DNA of 31,298 nt from Deltaproteobacteria bacterium (lineage in GTDB: Bacteria > Desulfobacterota > Syntrophobacteria > BM002): contig JAGFXI010000004.1 of NCBI GenBank assembly GCA_017861095.1, forward strand, positions 1 to 31,298. The letters run 5' to 3'. Below are positions 15,963-23,123 of the stretch, piece by piece (positions within the stretch are counted from its first letter, which is position 1; every line of letters begins with the position of its first letter). The position numbers were made by a program, and so were the translations under genes. Below the pieces are notes generated by a model. It searched no databases and was not told the DNA's origin. It was given only the letters and a program-made list of their open reading frames with translations.

Positions 15963-16751
15963 TCACGGCCCGCGACGGAGATCTCGGCTGGTGAAGCCAA
16001 GGGCGTACATGAGTTCCCGCAGGTCGCGCTTCTCTTCCAGGGCTGCTACCGTCGCCTCGGCTATCTGCTCACCGGAGATTCCCTTAGCTCGGGCGGCGAC
16101 GACCACCTTCGCAAGATAGCGCCACGATGGCGTGAACCCCTTCAGGCGGAGACCGGTCATGAGCATCCGGTTGATGAGATCCGCCTTCAGGTCGGTTTGC
16201 TTCAGTAAGGCAAGATTATCCACCGCGATGGCAAGCATAGCCGAAGGCACCGGTGGAGCGGTCTCCATAAAACGCTCGAGCTCCTGCCGCGACACTCCGG
16301 CACTGAGGCTGTCCACCAAGACCGTGAGGTCCTCGGCCGGGAGAGCCCCGGAAGCCTTCACAGGTCCTTGACGGCGGACGAGGTCCTGAACGAACCGGTA
16401 GTCATCGATTTTCTGCTCCAGGGCGATAGCAATCGACTTTGGAGGTATGCCCTTCGCTAGGCCCTCCTCGATCTTTAACAGAAAAGGCTCCACGGCGAGA
16501 TCGTTCGTCCGGGCCAACCGAAGCGTGGTCAAAAAATTGCTGACGTACTGCGGCGACAGCCGACGTTCCAAGCTAAGGGCGAGAACCCGGTTCAGCACAA
16601 CCTCGGGTACCCCCGCAGCGCGTGCCGCCTGCGTCGCTTCGGCAATGCCCTGCTCCGTGCCCTGGGCCTTCGCCCCTGCAGGACCAAGGCAGATCGCCAT
16701 GACCAGGAAAAATACGATGATTATGACAAGAGCCTCAGACTTCCCTCTCAT
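15963..16751 (-). CDS. secreted helical protein of unknown function
   Basis: No family recognised. Seen: signal peptide or anchor (LVIIIVFFLVMAICLGPAGAKA, residues 8-29, cleavage likely after AKA), then about 230 residues of amphipathic helices with no cysteines. Loosely repeated units contain alternating small residues (AARAAGVPEVVLNRVLALSLE, EEGLAKGIPPKSIAIALEQK, ARAKGISGEQIAEATVAALEEK). The A-x-G-[IV]-x-x-x-x-[IL] pattern recurs about every 50-60 residues, hinting at a repeat solenoid. ATG 16751 lies inside the last codons of the CBM48 gene, so the two are translationally coupled. The frame is open to 16796, but that extension lacks a signal peptide at the end. It may work in the envelope together with the sigma/anti-sigma pair. 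Confidence 0.75.
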   Translation of the reverse strand: MRGKSEALVIIIVFFLVMAICLGPAGAKAQGTEQGIAEATQAARAAGVPEVVLNRVLALSLERRLSPQYVSNFLTTLRLARTNDLAVEPFLLKIEEGLAKGIPPKSIAIALEQKIDDYRFVQDLVRRQGPVKASGALPAEDLTVLVDSLSAGVSRQELERFMETAPPVPSAMLAIAVDNLALLKQTDLKADLINRMLMTGLRLKGFTPSWRYLAKVVVAARAKGISGEQIAEATVAALEEKRDLRELMYALGFTSRDLRRGP

Positions 16752-17364
16752 CGTCTCCGCCCACCAAAATGATGGAGTTCCGGTTGCCAAAGCCATCGCT
16801 TTCCACGAAGGGTGAGCGGGGATCAGCCACCACGAGGCGGCCGTCTACAAGAAAGGCGTAACGGTAGCGACCCTCCGGAAGCTGGATCTTAAGCATCCAG
16901 AGCCGCCCTTCTGCCGTGGGCCGCATCTCGAACCCCGCAGGGCTCCACTCGTTGAATGAACCGATCAGGCTTACGGTATGGGCGCCAGGAGACTCGAGGG
17001 TAAAGACCACCGGGACCCGCTTCACGGTCTCCTGTTTCGCACCACGGAGCGCGGGTTGCCTCGGCGCGATGACCGTGCCGACCGCTACGACGAGCGCGGC
17101 TACCACTGCCGCCGCGGGAATGAGCTTCATGGGTGAGATGCTGAGTGTGTGCGGCGTGTGGAGCCAGAGGTACAAACGCCTCCAGGCGGAGATCCTCTTC
17201 GGCGCCAAGGATTCAAGAATCCTCCCGACCAGATCGGGCGGGGGCTCACGATCCGGCAGCCGCCGCAGCATCCGCTCGAGCAGGAGAAGCTCCTCGCTCC
17301 CTTGAGTTTTTCGCTCGTTCTTGGCCCGCCGGGGCGGGGACGGGCAGTCTTCAGGCTTCTTCAT
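16735..17364 (-). CDS. single-pass membrane protein with C-terminal CBM48 glycogen-binding domain (probable anti-sigma factor)
   Basis: Seen: a cytoplasmic N-terminal segment of about 78 residues (EELLLLERMLRRLPDREPPPDLVGRILESL), similar in layout to anti-sigma N termini but without the HxxxCxxC zinc site. One membrane helix follows (LIPAAAVVAALVVAVGTVIA, 81-100), then a C-terminal early-set/CBM48 domain (118-202) with VSLIGSFNEWSP, the YRYAFLVDG strand and ADPRSPFVESDGFGNRNSII. CBM48 binds alpha-glucans in glycogen enzymes and AMPK-beta; here it faces the periplasm. The ATG at 17364 lies three bases past the sigma-factor stop, with GGGAG upstream, so the two are co-translated. The anti-sigma role is inferred from position and topology only. 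Confidence 0.82.
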   Translation of the reverse strand: MKKPEDCPSPPRRAKNERKTQGSEELLLLERMLRRLPDREPPPDLVGRILESLAPKRISAWRRLYLWLHTPHTLSISPMKLIPAAAVVAALVVAVGTVIAPRQPALRGAKQETVKRVPVVFTLESPGAHTVSLIGSFNEWSPAGFEMRPTAEGRLWMLKIQLPEGRYRYAFLVDGRLVVADPRSPFVESDGFGNRNSIILVGGDDEREV

Positions 17365-17366
17365 GG

Positions 17367-17912
17367 TCAGCTCCCTTTGAGGCGCTGGCGCAGCATTTCC
17401 AGGCCGCGATTCAGCCGCATCTTGGCAGCGCTCAATGAAATACCGAGCGCCCGGGCGACATCGCGAATGGGCAGATCCTCGTGGTACCGAAGAAGCAAGG
17501 CCCCCCGGTAACCTAAAGGCAGCTCACCCAGGGCACGGTCCAGGTGGTCGTTGTCGAGCCGGTCGCAGAGACGGTCCTCTTCCTCATGAGGCGAACATGT
17601 GGCATTTGACCACAGCGAATTCTCGTCGCAGGGCACCGACGGCTTCCTTTTCCGCTGAAAATCCCGGGCGTGATTGAGCCCGATAGCGTACAGCCAGGGG
17701 AAAAACTTTGCTCCCGGCCGAAACCGCTCGAGATGTTCGTAGGCCTTTATGAAGGTCTCCTGGGCGAGGTCCGCAGCGAGATCAACAGAACCGCACATCC
17801 GATACATGAGATTGTAGATGGGCCTCTGATACCTGCGCACCAGAATGGCAAAGGCGTCCACGTCTCCCCTCAACACCCGGTTAATTGCGTTTTGTTCGTC
17901 GACTGTATCCAT
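17367..17912 (-). CDS. ECF-type RNA polymerase sigma factor
   Basis: Alternative sigma factor directing RNA polymerase to a small regulon. Seen: region 2 (LVRRYQRPIYNLMYRMCGSVDLAADLAQETFIKAYEHLERFRPGAKFFPWLYAIGLNHARDFQRKRK, residues 25-90), a short linker, and region 4 with the helix-turn-helix LGELPLGYRGALLLRYHEDLPIRDVARALGISLSAAKMRLNRGLEMLRQRL (128-178). 181 residues, normal for ECF. The frame stays open to 18020, but ATG 17912 matches the usual N terminus; its ribosome site is weak. It heads a minus-strand cluster running to 13911. Autoregulation is likely for the class, but no clear promoter pair could be fixed upstream. Confidence 0.9.
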   Translation of the reverse strand: MDTVDEQNAINRVLRGDVDAFAILVRRYQRPIYNLMYRMCGSVDLAADLAQETFIKAYEHLERFRPGAKFFPWLYAIGLNHARDFQRKRKPSVPCDENSLWSNATCSPHEEEDRLCDRLDNDHLDRALGELPLGYRGALLLRYHEDLPIRDVARALGISLSAAKMRLNRGLEMLRQRLKGS

Positions 17913-18698
17913 ACGCGGTGTACTGGAGACGAGCAGGGCGCGCAAACGATACCCAATCGGCCTCAAGCGGATAGAAGAACCCCCGCCCTCACCCCATCCA
18001 TCGAAAGCGGGAACCCACAAGACACAAAATACCGATTAATATACGAGCTGGAACCTCTCCGGGTCACATGGTAGCGGGTTCCCAAGAAAGAGACTCACTC
18101 ACCGCAGACGGCCCGCCCCTTGCCCGGGTGAGCGACTGAGCTCAATAACCCTTGTGACCTACCTGATCTTTTTCACTCACGAAGACCGGCCAAATATTAT
18201 AGGTGCCCCTTTGCTGGTTAGACAAGTTATATCACTGACTCATGCCGCTTATATGGCTCCTATTCTCAGGGCGTAAGTCTATAAGGCCACCGAGAAGTTT
18301 CAGTTTTTCCTTGGGCCCCTCCTGGACTCCTGAAGATCCTTCACCGTACAGCCGCGCCTTCTGAACGGTGAGATTTTTGGGGTATGCGGAGCCTCGATTG
18401 AAAAAAAGTTTGTGACCAATGGGCTCCCCCCTCCGTATCTAATCAATGAGTCCAAGACCTTCCCTCCTCGGCAAGCCGCCTAATGGAGAAAAGTACCGTG
18501 TCATGCGACCGGGGTAGGGCCGATCGGTGACAGCAGCGAGCCATCTGGGGTAATGGGCAGTTCCGGTATGAGCCGCCATGGCGGGGGGAATGGGCGACGG
18601 TGGCGGAGCGGGGTGCCGTTGACTTCCCGCGGGCAGGTAACGGCGAGGCAGTGCCAGGAAGAGGCTGGAGAAAAGAATAACGAAAGGAGAGCTTGGTT
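17913..18698. other. 786-base divergent intergenic region, no gene seen
   Basis: Lies between the minus-strand sigma-factor gene and the plus-strand DUF2202 gene. It contains GGGAACCC (18010-18017) and its inverted copy GGGTTCCC (18076-18083), plus GGAACC at 18050. These are ECF -35-like motifs but without a convincing -10. There is an A/T-rich stretch (about 18170-18260) and a hairpin followed by T5 at 18340-18378. No open frame has a credible start or composition. Confidence 0.5.
18340..18378 (+). terminator. orphan terminator-like hairpin
   Basis: TCACCGT (18341-18347) pairs with ACGGTGA (18365-18371) around a 17-base loop, followed after two bases by TTTTT. No plus-strand gene precedes it; it might end a small transcript from the A/T-rich stretch upstream. 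The loop is long, so confidence is low. Confidence 0.35.
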
Positions 18699-19253
18699 AT
18701 GAGAGACACACTCAAAGTTGACGCAAGAAGATGGTTTGTTGCGGGTGGACTTCTTCTGTTGATGAGCATCACTTCGCTTGGCTACGTGCAGGCCGCCGGC
18801 TTGACCGCCGCCGAGAAATATTGGCTGACTTATATGCGTGAAGAGGAAAAACTCGCCCGGGATGTATACTTGGCAATGCATGCGAAGTGGGGAGCCGCGA
18901 TTTTCGCCAATATCGCTGCATCCGAACAGAGACACATGGATGCAGTCAAGAGTTTGCTCGACAAATATAATCTCCCCGACCCCGCATCAGACGACACACC
19001 TGGGGTGTTTACCGACACGTTTCAAGCTCTTTACAACAACCTGGAAGCGCAGGGAAGCGTCTCTCTGGTTGAGGCACTCAAGGTGGGTGTGTTTATAGAG
19101 GAGACGGATATCGCCGACCTGAACGAGGGAATCGCTTCAGCCAAACACAAGGACATAAAGACCGTCTATAGCAACCTTCTACAGGGTTCGCTGAATCATC
19201 TAAAGGCATTCGTCTCTGAACTGGCGAGTAACGGAGTTACATACGAGCCATAG
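18699..19253 (+). CDS. secreted DUF2202 ferritin-like protein
   Basis: Seen: Sec signal peptide (basic start, then FVAGGLLLLMSITSLGYVQA, cleavage near residues 32-33), followed by a four-helix ferritin-like domain of the DUF2202 type. TYMREEEKLARDVYLAMHAKWG (44-65), FANIAASEQRHMDAVKSLLDKY (69-90) with Glu76 and His79, EALKVGVFIEETDIADL (125-141) and SNLLQGSLNHLKAFVSEL (158-175) with His167 supply the ExxxD/ExxH-type candidate diiron ligands. The biochemical role of the family is not established. ATG 18699 has AAAGGAGA at 18683-18690; a TTG two codons earlier is too close to that site. 184 residues. It stands alone, divergent from the sigma cluster. Confidence 0.88.
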   Translation: MRDTLKVDARRWFVAGGLLLLMSITSLGYVQAAGLTAAEKYWLTYMREEEKLARDVYLAMHAKWGAAIFANIAASEQRHMDAVKSLLDKYNLPDPASDDTPGVFTDTFQALYNNLEAQGSVSLVEALKVGVFIEETDIADLNEGIASAKHKDIKTVYSNLLQGSLNHLKAFVSELASNGVTYEP

Positions 19254-19355
19254 CATCCGCGCATGCCTCTCCGCTACCTTTTTGTAAAGTAAAACGACCA
19301 AAGTGCCACAGAAATAATGCCATCTCATGGAGGCATCTCAGAAGGAGGTGCCTCT

Positions 19356-19499
19356 ATGAGACCGCATGGTTCTCCAGAAGCACTGGAGCAACGTCGTCGT
19401 CGCGTAGTCGCATTGTTGAAGCAGAAGTATGAGGTGGACGGCATGCGGGTCATCATCTGCCGAGCCACGGGCACTTGGGGACCCCGCATGCTCATTTAA
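19356..19499 (+). pseudogene. truncated N terminus of an IS630-like/winged-HTH transposase
   Basis: The 47-codon frame starts at ATG 19356 with an excellent GAAGGAGGTG upstream. It reads MRPHGSPEALEQRRRRVVALLKQKY. From memory, this is close to the opening of IS630-type transposase helix-turn-helix domains (a GSPxxLExRRRRAxxLL pattern). The expected continuation (an EVA-x-x-LGVS-type recognition helix and DDE domain) is absent: after residue 26 the sequence turns unrelated and stops. Either a transposase stub left by deletion or a small independent protein; the first is more likely. Confidence 0.5.
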
Positions 19500-19575
19500 T
19501 CTCTCTTCCCCTTTTTCCGAGGCAGTAGGGGCCCCAGCAGCCGTCACAGTTCTAGGCTCTCAATGCAATCGCGAC

Positions 19576-20469
19576 CTATCCTGCCAGTTTCTCCGCCAAC
19601 GTCAATACAACAATCCCGAGCCCGATGCGGTACACCGCAAAGGGAACGAATCCGCGTCTCCGCACCCACGCCATGAACCACGCCACCGAGGCGTAGGCCA
19701 CGATGAAGGAAACAACAAAGCCGATCGCCAGCACCACCCATCCGTGCGCGTCAATGTGCGTTGCCCCGATCGGGTTGGCACCGCCCGGACGGAGCGATTT
19801 GAAGAGGTCGTATCCCGTGGCCACCACCATTGTCGGAATCGAGAGGAAGAAAGAAAACTCCAACGCCGAGGCCCGCGACATCCCCGCCACTTGCCCTGCC
19901 GCAATCGTGGCCATGGACCGCGAGGTTCCTGGAAAGACAGCGGAGAGCACCTGGCACGCGCCGATCCAGATCGCCTGCGCCAGATTCATCTCCTCCATGT
20001 TCCAGGTCCGGATCCGGCTCTCCGGGGCGCCCGCCCCGGCGGTTTCCGAGGGCGCGTTCACCGCATCCACGATCCACATCACGATGCCGCCGATGACAAG
20101 CGCCCCGCCCATGACATAGAGGCTCTCCAGGTGTTTGCCAATGATCTTCGTCAACAGGAAAGCGGGCAGGGCCGTCATGAGAAAAGCCACGATGGTGAGG
20201 CCCAGCGGATGGGTAAGCAGCGTCCGGTCTCCGCGTTTGCCGCCGGGAAAGTCGGAAAGGAACGCCACGATGCGCGAGCGGAAGTAGATCGGCAGGCAGA
20301 GGATGGCGCCGAGCTGGATGACGATGGAATACATCTTCCAATAGCCGTCTGAGAGGCTCACATGGCAGAGCGCCTCCGCTATCCGTAGATGCGCGGTGGA
20401 ACTCACGGGGAGAAATTCCGTCAGGCCTTCGATGACGCCCAATAGCAGGGACAGCAGGTAGTCGTTCAC
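19576..20469 (-). CDS. uppP: undecaprenyl-diphosphatase (BacA family)
   Basis: Inner-membrane enzyme that dephosphorylates undecaprenyl pyrophosphate, recycling the lipid carrier for peptidoglycan and other surface glycans. Seen: first catalytic block GVIEGLTEFLPVSSTAHL (residues 10-27) and second block VFPGTSRSMATIAAG near 181-195, with about eight membrane segments. The 297 residues are slightly longer than the E. coli enzyme. The start is GTG at 20469 with CTGGAGG just upstream. The frame extends to 20568, but that part is hydrophilic and unlike the family. It converges on the IS630-like stub and is divergent from the HAD gene. Confidence 0.94.
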   Translation of the reverse strand: MNDYLLSLLLGVIEGLTEFLPVSSTAHLRIAEALCHVSLSDGYWKMYSIVIQLGAILCLPIYFRSRIVAFLSDFPGGKRGDRTLLTHPLGLTIVAFLMTALPAFLLTKIIGKHLESLYVMGGALVIGGIVMWIVDAVNAPSETAGAGAPESRIRTWNMEEMNLAQAIWIGACQVLSAVFPGTSRSMATIAAGQVAGMSRASALEFSFFLSIPTMVVATGYDLFKSLRPGGANPIGATHIDAHGWVVLAIGFVVSFIVAYASVAWFMAWVRRRGFVPFAVYRIGLGIVVLTLAEKLAG

Positions 20470-20711
20470 GGTGCCTCCAGAGGATGAATTGGGAGTGTAT
20501 CGCCGAAATGGCCGACCCTCTTCCGTGTGATTTTGGTTCGACAAAGGGAACCAACGTGAGATTGGCAATACGTCGCTTCTGGCGGGAAGAGGTATGGCAC
20601 GGAGGTGTCCCGGGTGTCAAGCATCCAGGACCGCCGGGCGCTGTTCCAGGTGGCGGACGTATTTGAGCCTGATCGGCGTTGCCGGCTCTCCATCTCTCCA
20701 TTGGATTCTCC

Positions 20712-20731
20712 CCCCTTGGAGAGGCAAGGGG
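20712..20731. repeat. hairpin between uppP and the HAD gene
   Basis: CCCCTTG (20712-20718) and CAAGGGG (20725-20731) enclose a six-base loop in the 346-base divergent spacer (20470-20815). The rest of the spacer has no convincing gene or promoter. No T-tract follows, so it is a palindrome of unknown role rather than a terminator. Confidence 0.45.
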
Positions 20732-20815
20732 ATTGTGGTATGAGCTTATCGACAACGCCGGTCGGTCACTCCTGTCAGCCCATGGCCGATCGGGCAGCGA
20801 CCCTGAGGCAACACC

Positions 20816-21451
20816 TTGATCAAGGCCGTTATTTTCGACTTCGGGCGCGTCATCTCGGCTCAGAAGCCCCCGTCCCTCTTCCACACCTACGAAAGAGACT
20901 TGGGACTCACGCCGGATACGATCAATACCATCATGTTCCAGAGCGGGGCTTGGGAAGAGGCTCTCCGGGGTCGGAAAACGGTGGAAGAATTCTGGCAGGC
21001 GATCGGGCCTGAGCTCGGGCTGAAGGCCGCCGCCGAGATCGAGGCCTTTCACCACCGCTACCACGCCGATGAGGCCGTCAACGAGGGCGTGCTCCGCCTG
21101 ATCCGTCGGCTCCGCCGCCGGTACAAACTGGCGGTGCTCTCGAACTCGCCACCCGGTTTGACCCATTGGCTGGATAGCTGGAAGATCCTCGACCTTTTCC
21201 ATGTGGTATTCTGCTCCGGGGACGAGGGGATCGTGAAGCCGGACCCGAGGGCCTTCGCCCGAACCCTGGCGCGCCTCGACGTGAAGCCTGAGGAAGCGCT
21301 CTTCATCGACGACACCCCGGAGTATGTAGCCGCCGCTCGCGCCCTGGGGCTCCGCGCCGTAGTTTTCACCACGGCCGACAGGCTCGAGGAAGCCGTGACC
21401 GATCTTCTCGGGGCCGATCACCATGCGGACGTCTCGAAGTCAAGCAGTTGA
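20816..21451 (+). CDS. HAD-superfamily hydrolase, subfamily IA
   Basis: Probable phosphatase of unknown substrate. Seen: motif I FDFGRVI (nucleophile Asp8; the usual second Asp is Gly10, as in the FDxGxV subgroup that includes YihX), a helical cap (15-90), motif II VLSNSPP, motif III lysine in GIVKPDPRAF, and motif IV FIDDTPEYVAAARALGL. 211 residues. The start is TTG 20816 with GAGG eight bases before it; no better start exists before motif I. The MBL gene follows 52 bases on, probably in the same transcript. Because a glycosyl-thiol-like operon lies nearby on the other strand, a sugar-phosphate substrate is possible but not shown. Confidence 0.85.
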   Translation: MIKAVIFDFGRVISAQKPPSLFHTYERDLGLTPDTINTIMFQSGAWEEALRGRKTVEEFWQAIGPELGLKAAAEIEAFHHRYHADEAVNEGVLRLIRRLRRRYKLAVLSNSPPGLTHWLDSWKILDLFHVVFCSGDEGIVKPDPRAFARTLARLDVKPEEALFIDDTPEYVAAARALGLRAVVFTTADRLEEAVTDLLGADHHADVSKSSS

Positions 21452-21503
21452 CCCCATGTCAGCGGTGAGATCGGGGGCGAGGTATAGGAGAGACAGGAGA
21501 GCT

Positions 21504-22145
21504 ATGGCCATCGTTGTGAGAACTGAAAAAATCCAGATCGATCGACTCGTCCTTGGTCCCTTCAGTACCAATTCCTACGTCATTACGTGCCGGGAGACCG
21601 CCGAGAGCCTCGTTGTGGATGCTCCAGGCGAGATCGGGGACATCGTCACCGCGCTACGCCATACCCGTCCAAGGTGTATCCTCATCACCCATGGCCATAT
21701 GGATCACATCTCGGGGTTAGCTGATCTGAAGAGAGCCTTGTTCCTTCCCGTCGCCGCCCACCCAGGCGACGCCGAGGCTCTACCCGTCGACCCCGATATC
21801 CTGCTTGGCGATGGCGATCTCTTGCCTCTGGGATCGATCCAGCCTAAGGTGCTCCACACGCCCGGCCATACCCCCGGAAGTGTCTGCCTTCTCACGGACA
21901 CATATCTCCTCGCCGGTGACACTCTGTTCCCTGGAGGGCCCGGTCACACCAGCTCACCCGACGATTTTCAGCTCATCATCCAGTCCCTGACCCGGAGGAT
22001 CTTCCCCCTGCCGGACGATACTCAAGTCTACCCCGGTCACGGCGACGGGACTGTCCTCGGCAAAGAAAAAAAGGCCTTTAGGGCCTTCTCTGCCCGGATG
22101 CACAAACCGCATCTTTGCGGGGATGTGGTATGGGAATCTTCTTGA
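21504..22145 (+). CDS. MBL-fold metallo-hydrolase (glyoxalase II-like)
   Basis: Predicted cytoplasmic di-metal hydrolase, often a thioesterase in this subgroup. Seen: the metal motif THGHMDH (residues 62-68: H63, H65, D67, H68), VLHTPGHTPGSVCLL with the next His, LLAGDTLFPGGPGH with the bridging Asp, and VYPGHGDGTVLG with the last His. 213 residues, compact as in the YcbL-type glyoxalase II-like proteins. ATG 21504 has AGGAGA four bases upstream. The gene ends just before the left end of MITE-like element B and converges with the PIG-L gene. Substrate unknown; glyoxalase II-like enzymes act on thiol esters, which fits a nearby thiol pathway only as speculation. Confidence 0.88.
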   Translation: MAIVVRTEKIQIDRLVLGPFSTNSYVITCRETAESLVVDAPGEIGDIVTALRHTRPRCILITHGHMDHISGLADLKRALFLPVAAHPGDAEALPVDPDILLGDGDLLPLGSIQPKVLHTPGHTPGSVCLLTDTYLLAGDTLFPGGPGHTSSPDDFQLIIQSLTRRIFPLPDDTQVYPGHGDGTVLGKEKKAFRAFSARMHKPHLCGDVVWESS

Positions 22146-22153
22146 TCTGCGGA

Positions 22154-22311
22154 CTGTCGACTTCGCCAAAAGTCGCCAAGGGAGACGGCACGGTAAGAAG
22201 CTCCAGATGCAAGGCGCGCAAATCTTGAGGAATGAGGCGTACATAGACGTACGCTGCAATGACCAAAGATGAAGCCCAACGCCGCAGATGGACTTTTTAC
22301 GAAGCCGTCAG
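22154..22311. mobile_element. MITE-like element B (158 bp)
   Basis: Ends are inverted repeats of 21 bases matching at 17 positions: 22154-22174 (core GACTTCGCCAAAAGTC) against 22291-22311 (core GACTTTTTACGAAGCC). Inside is a second inverted repeat GCGTAC...GTACGC (22237-22254). It fills almost exactly the space between two convergent genes and has no coding frame of note. From memory, similar ends with GACTTTTTACGA are scattered in deltaproteobacterial genomes; not verified. Confidence 0.65.
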
Positions 22312-22313
22312 GA

Positions 22314-23015
22314 CTACTTGGGGAGTTCCACCCGATGAAAGGCCTCGGCCAGCTTGAAGGTTTCTCCCTCCGCCATCTTCATACAGCGCTCCCGCAGCCA
22401 CTCTTCGATGTGCGGGTTGGCGAACTCCCGCACCTGGCTCTCATGACAGCGCAGGGCGGCGACCTTCCGATCGAAGGTCCCGGTGATATCGGAACGGTAG
22501 TTGATATCCTCGGCGCCCCAGAAGAGGAGCTCCTCCACCTTGTGAGGCTCCAGTCCTTGGGCCAGCAAGTCGGGATAAGCCATATGGTCCCTAGCGAAGG
22601 GGAAAACTGCATCGAGGACAACCTGGCCGGTCACCCGGTGGTCTCGATGCCAGATGTATCGCCGGTAGGGATCGCAGGTGACCACGATATGGGGACGGAA
22701 CATCCTGATGAGACGAACGATCTCTTTGCGAAACTCGGCCGTGTCCTCCAGGCTCTGGTCCGGATAACCCAGAAAGACAACCTCTCGCACCCCCAGCAGA
22801 CGGGCGGCGGCCAGTTGCTCCCTCTTCCGGATCTCCGCCAGCTTCCCGGCATCCAGGCTCCGGTCGGTGGTCCCCTTATCTCCGTTGGTGCAGACCACGT
22901 AGACGACCTGCTTTCCTTCTGCAGTCCAGCGCGCCACAGTGCCCGCAACGCCGAACTCGCCGTCGTCCGGATGAGCTGTCACTACCATGACGTCGGTTTC
23001 CGGTTTCACCCGCAC
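22314..23015 (-). CDS. PIG-L family N-acetylglucosaminyl deacetylase (MshB/BshB-like)
   Basis: Zinc-dependent amidohydrolase removing N-acetyl groups from sugar conjugates. Seen: the zinc motif AHPDDGEFGVAGTVARW (His14 and Asp17 as ligands, Asp16 as base), CTNGDKGTTD, the REQLAAARLLGV helix with VVFLGYPDQSLED, and the third zinc ligand in WHRDHRVTGQVVLDAVFP. The 233 residues match BshB1/PIG-L enzymes. The start GTG 23015 is preceded by GAGGTGG at close spacing; GTG two codons later is also possible. It follows the GT4 gene by 108 bases, last of a four-gene operon. GT4 plus PIG-L is the core of mycothiol and bacillithiol synthesis, but also occurs in other glycan pathways. Confidence 0.9.
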   Translation of the reverse strand: MRVKPETDVMVVTAHPDDGEFGVAGTVARWTAEGKQVVYVVCTNGDKGTTDRSLDAGKLAEIRKREQLAAARLLGVREVVFLGYPDQSLEDTAEFRKEIVRLIRMFRPHIVVTCDPYRRYIWHRDHRVTGQVVLDAVFPFARDHMAYPDLLAQGLEPHKVEELLFWGAEDINYRSDITGTFDRKVAALRCHESQVREFANPHIEEWLRERCMKMAEGETFKLAEAFHRVELPK

Positions 23016-23123
23016 TCCACCTCGTGAGTTCGACCTACACGCACTCGTCTCGTTACCCGTCCGTTTTCCTCGGCGCAGACTCGATCCCCTGGCCCGGGAA
23101 TGAGCGCGCCCCAGAGTAGCCCT

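Noticed and set aside
19254..19316. Terminator after the DUF2202 gene
   Set aside because: CTTTTTG is present, but only a three- to four-base stem can be drawn upstream.
19751..21424. 557-codon minus-strand frame spanning part of uppP and the HAD gene
   Set aside because: Overlaps two well-supported genes in other frames and shows no motif; an artefact of codon bias.
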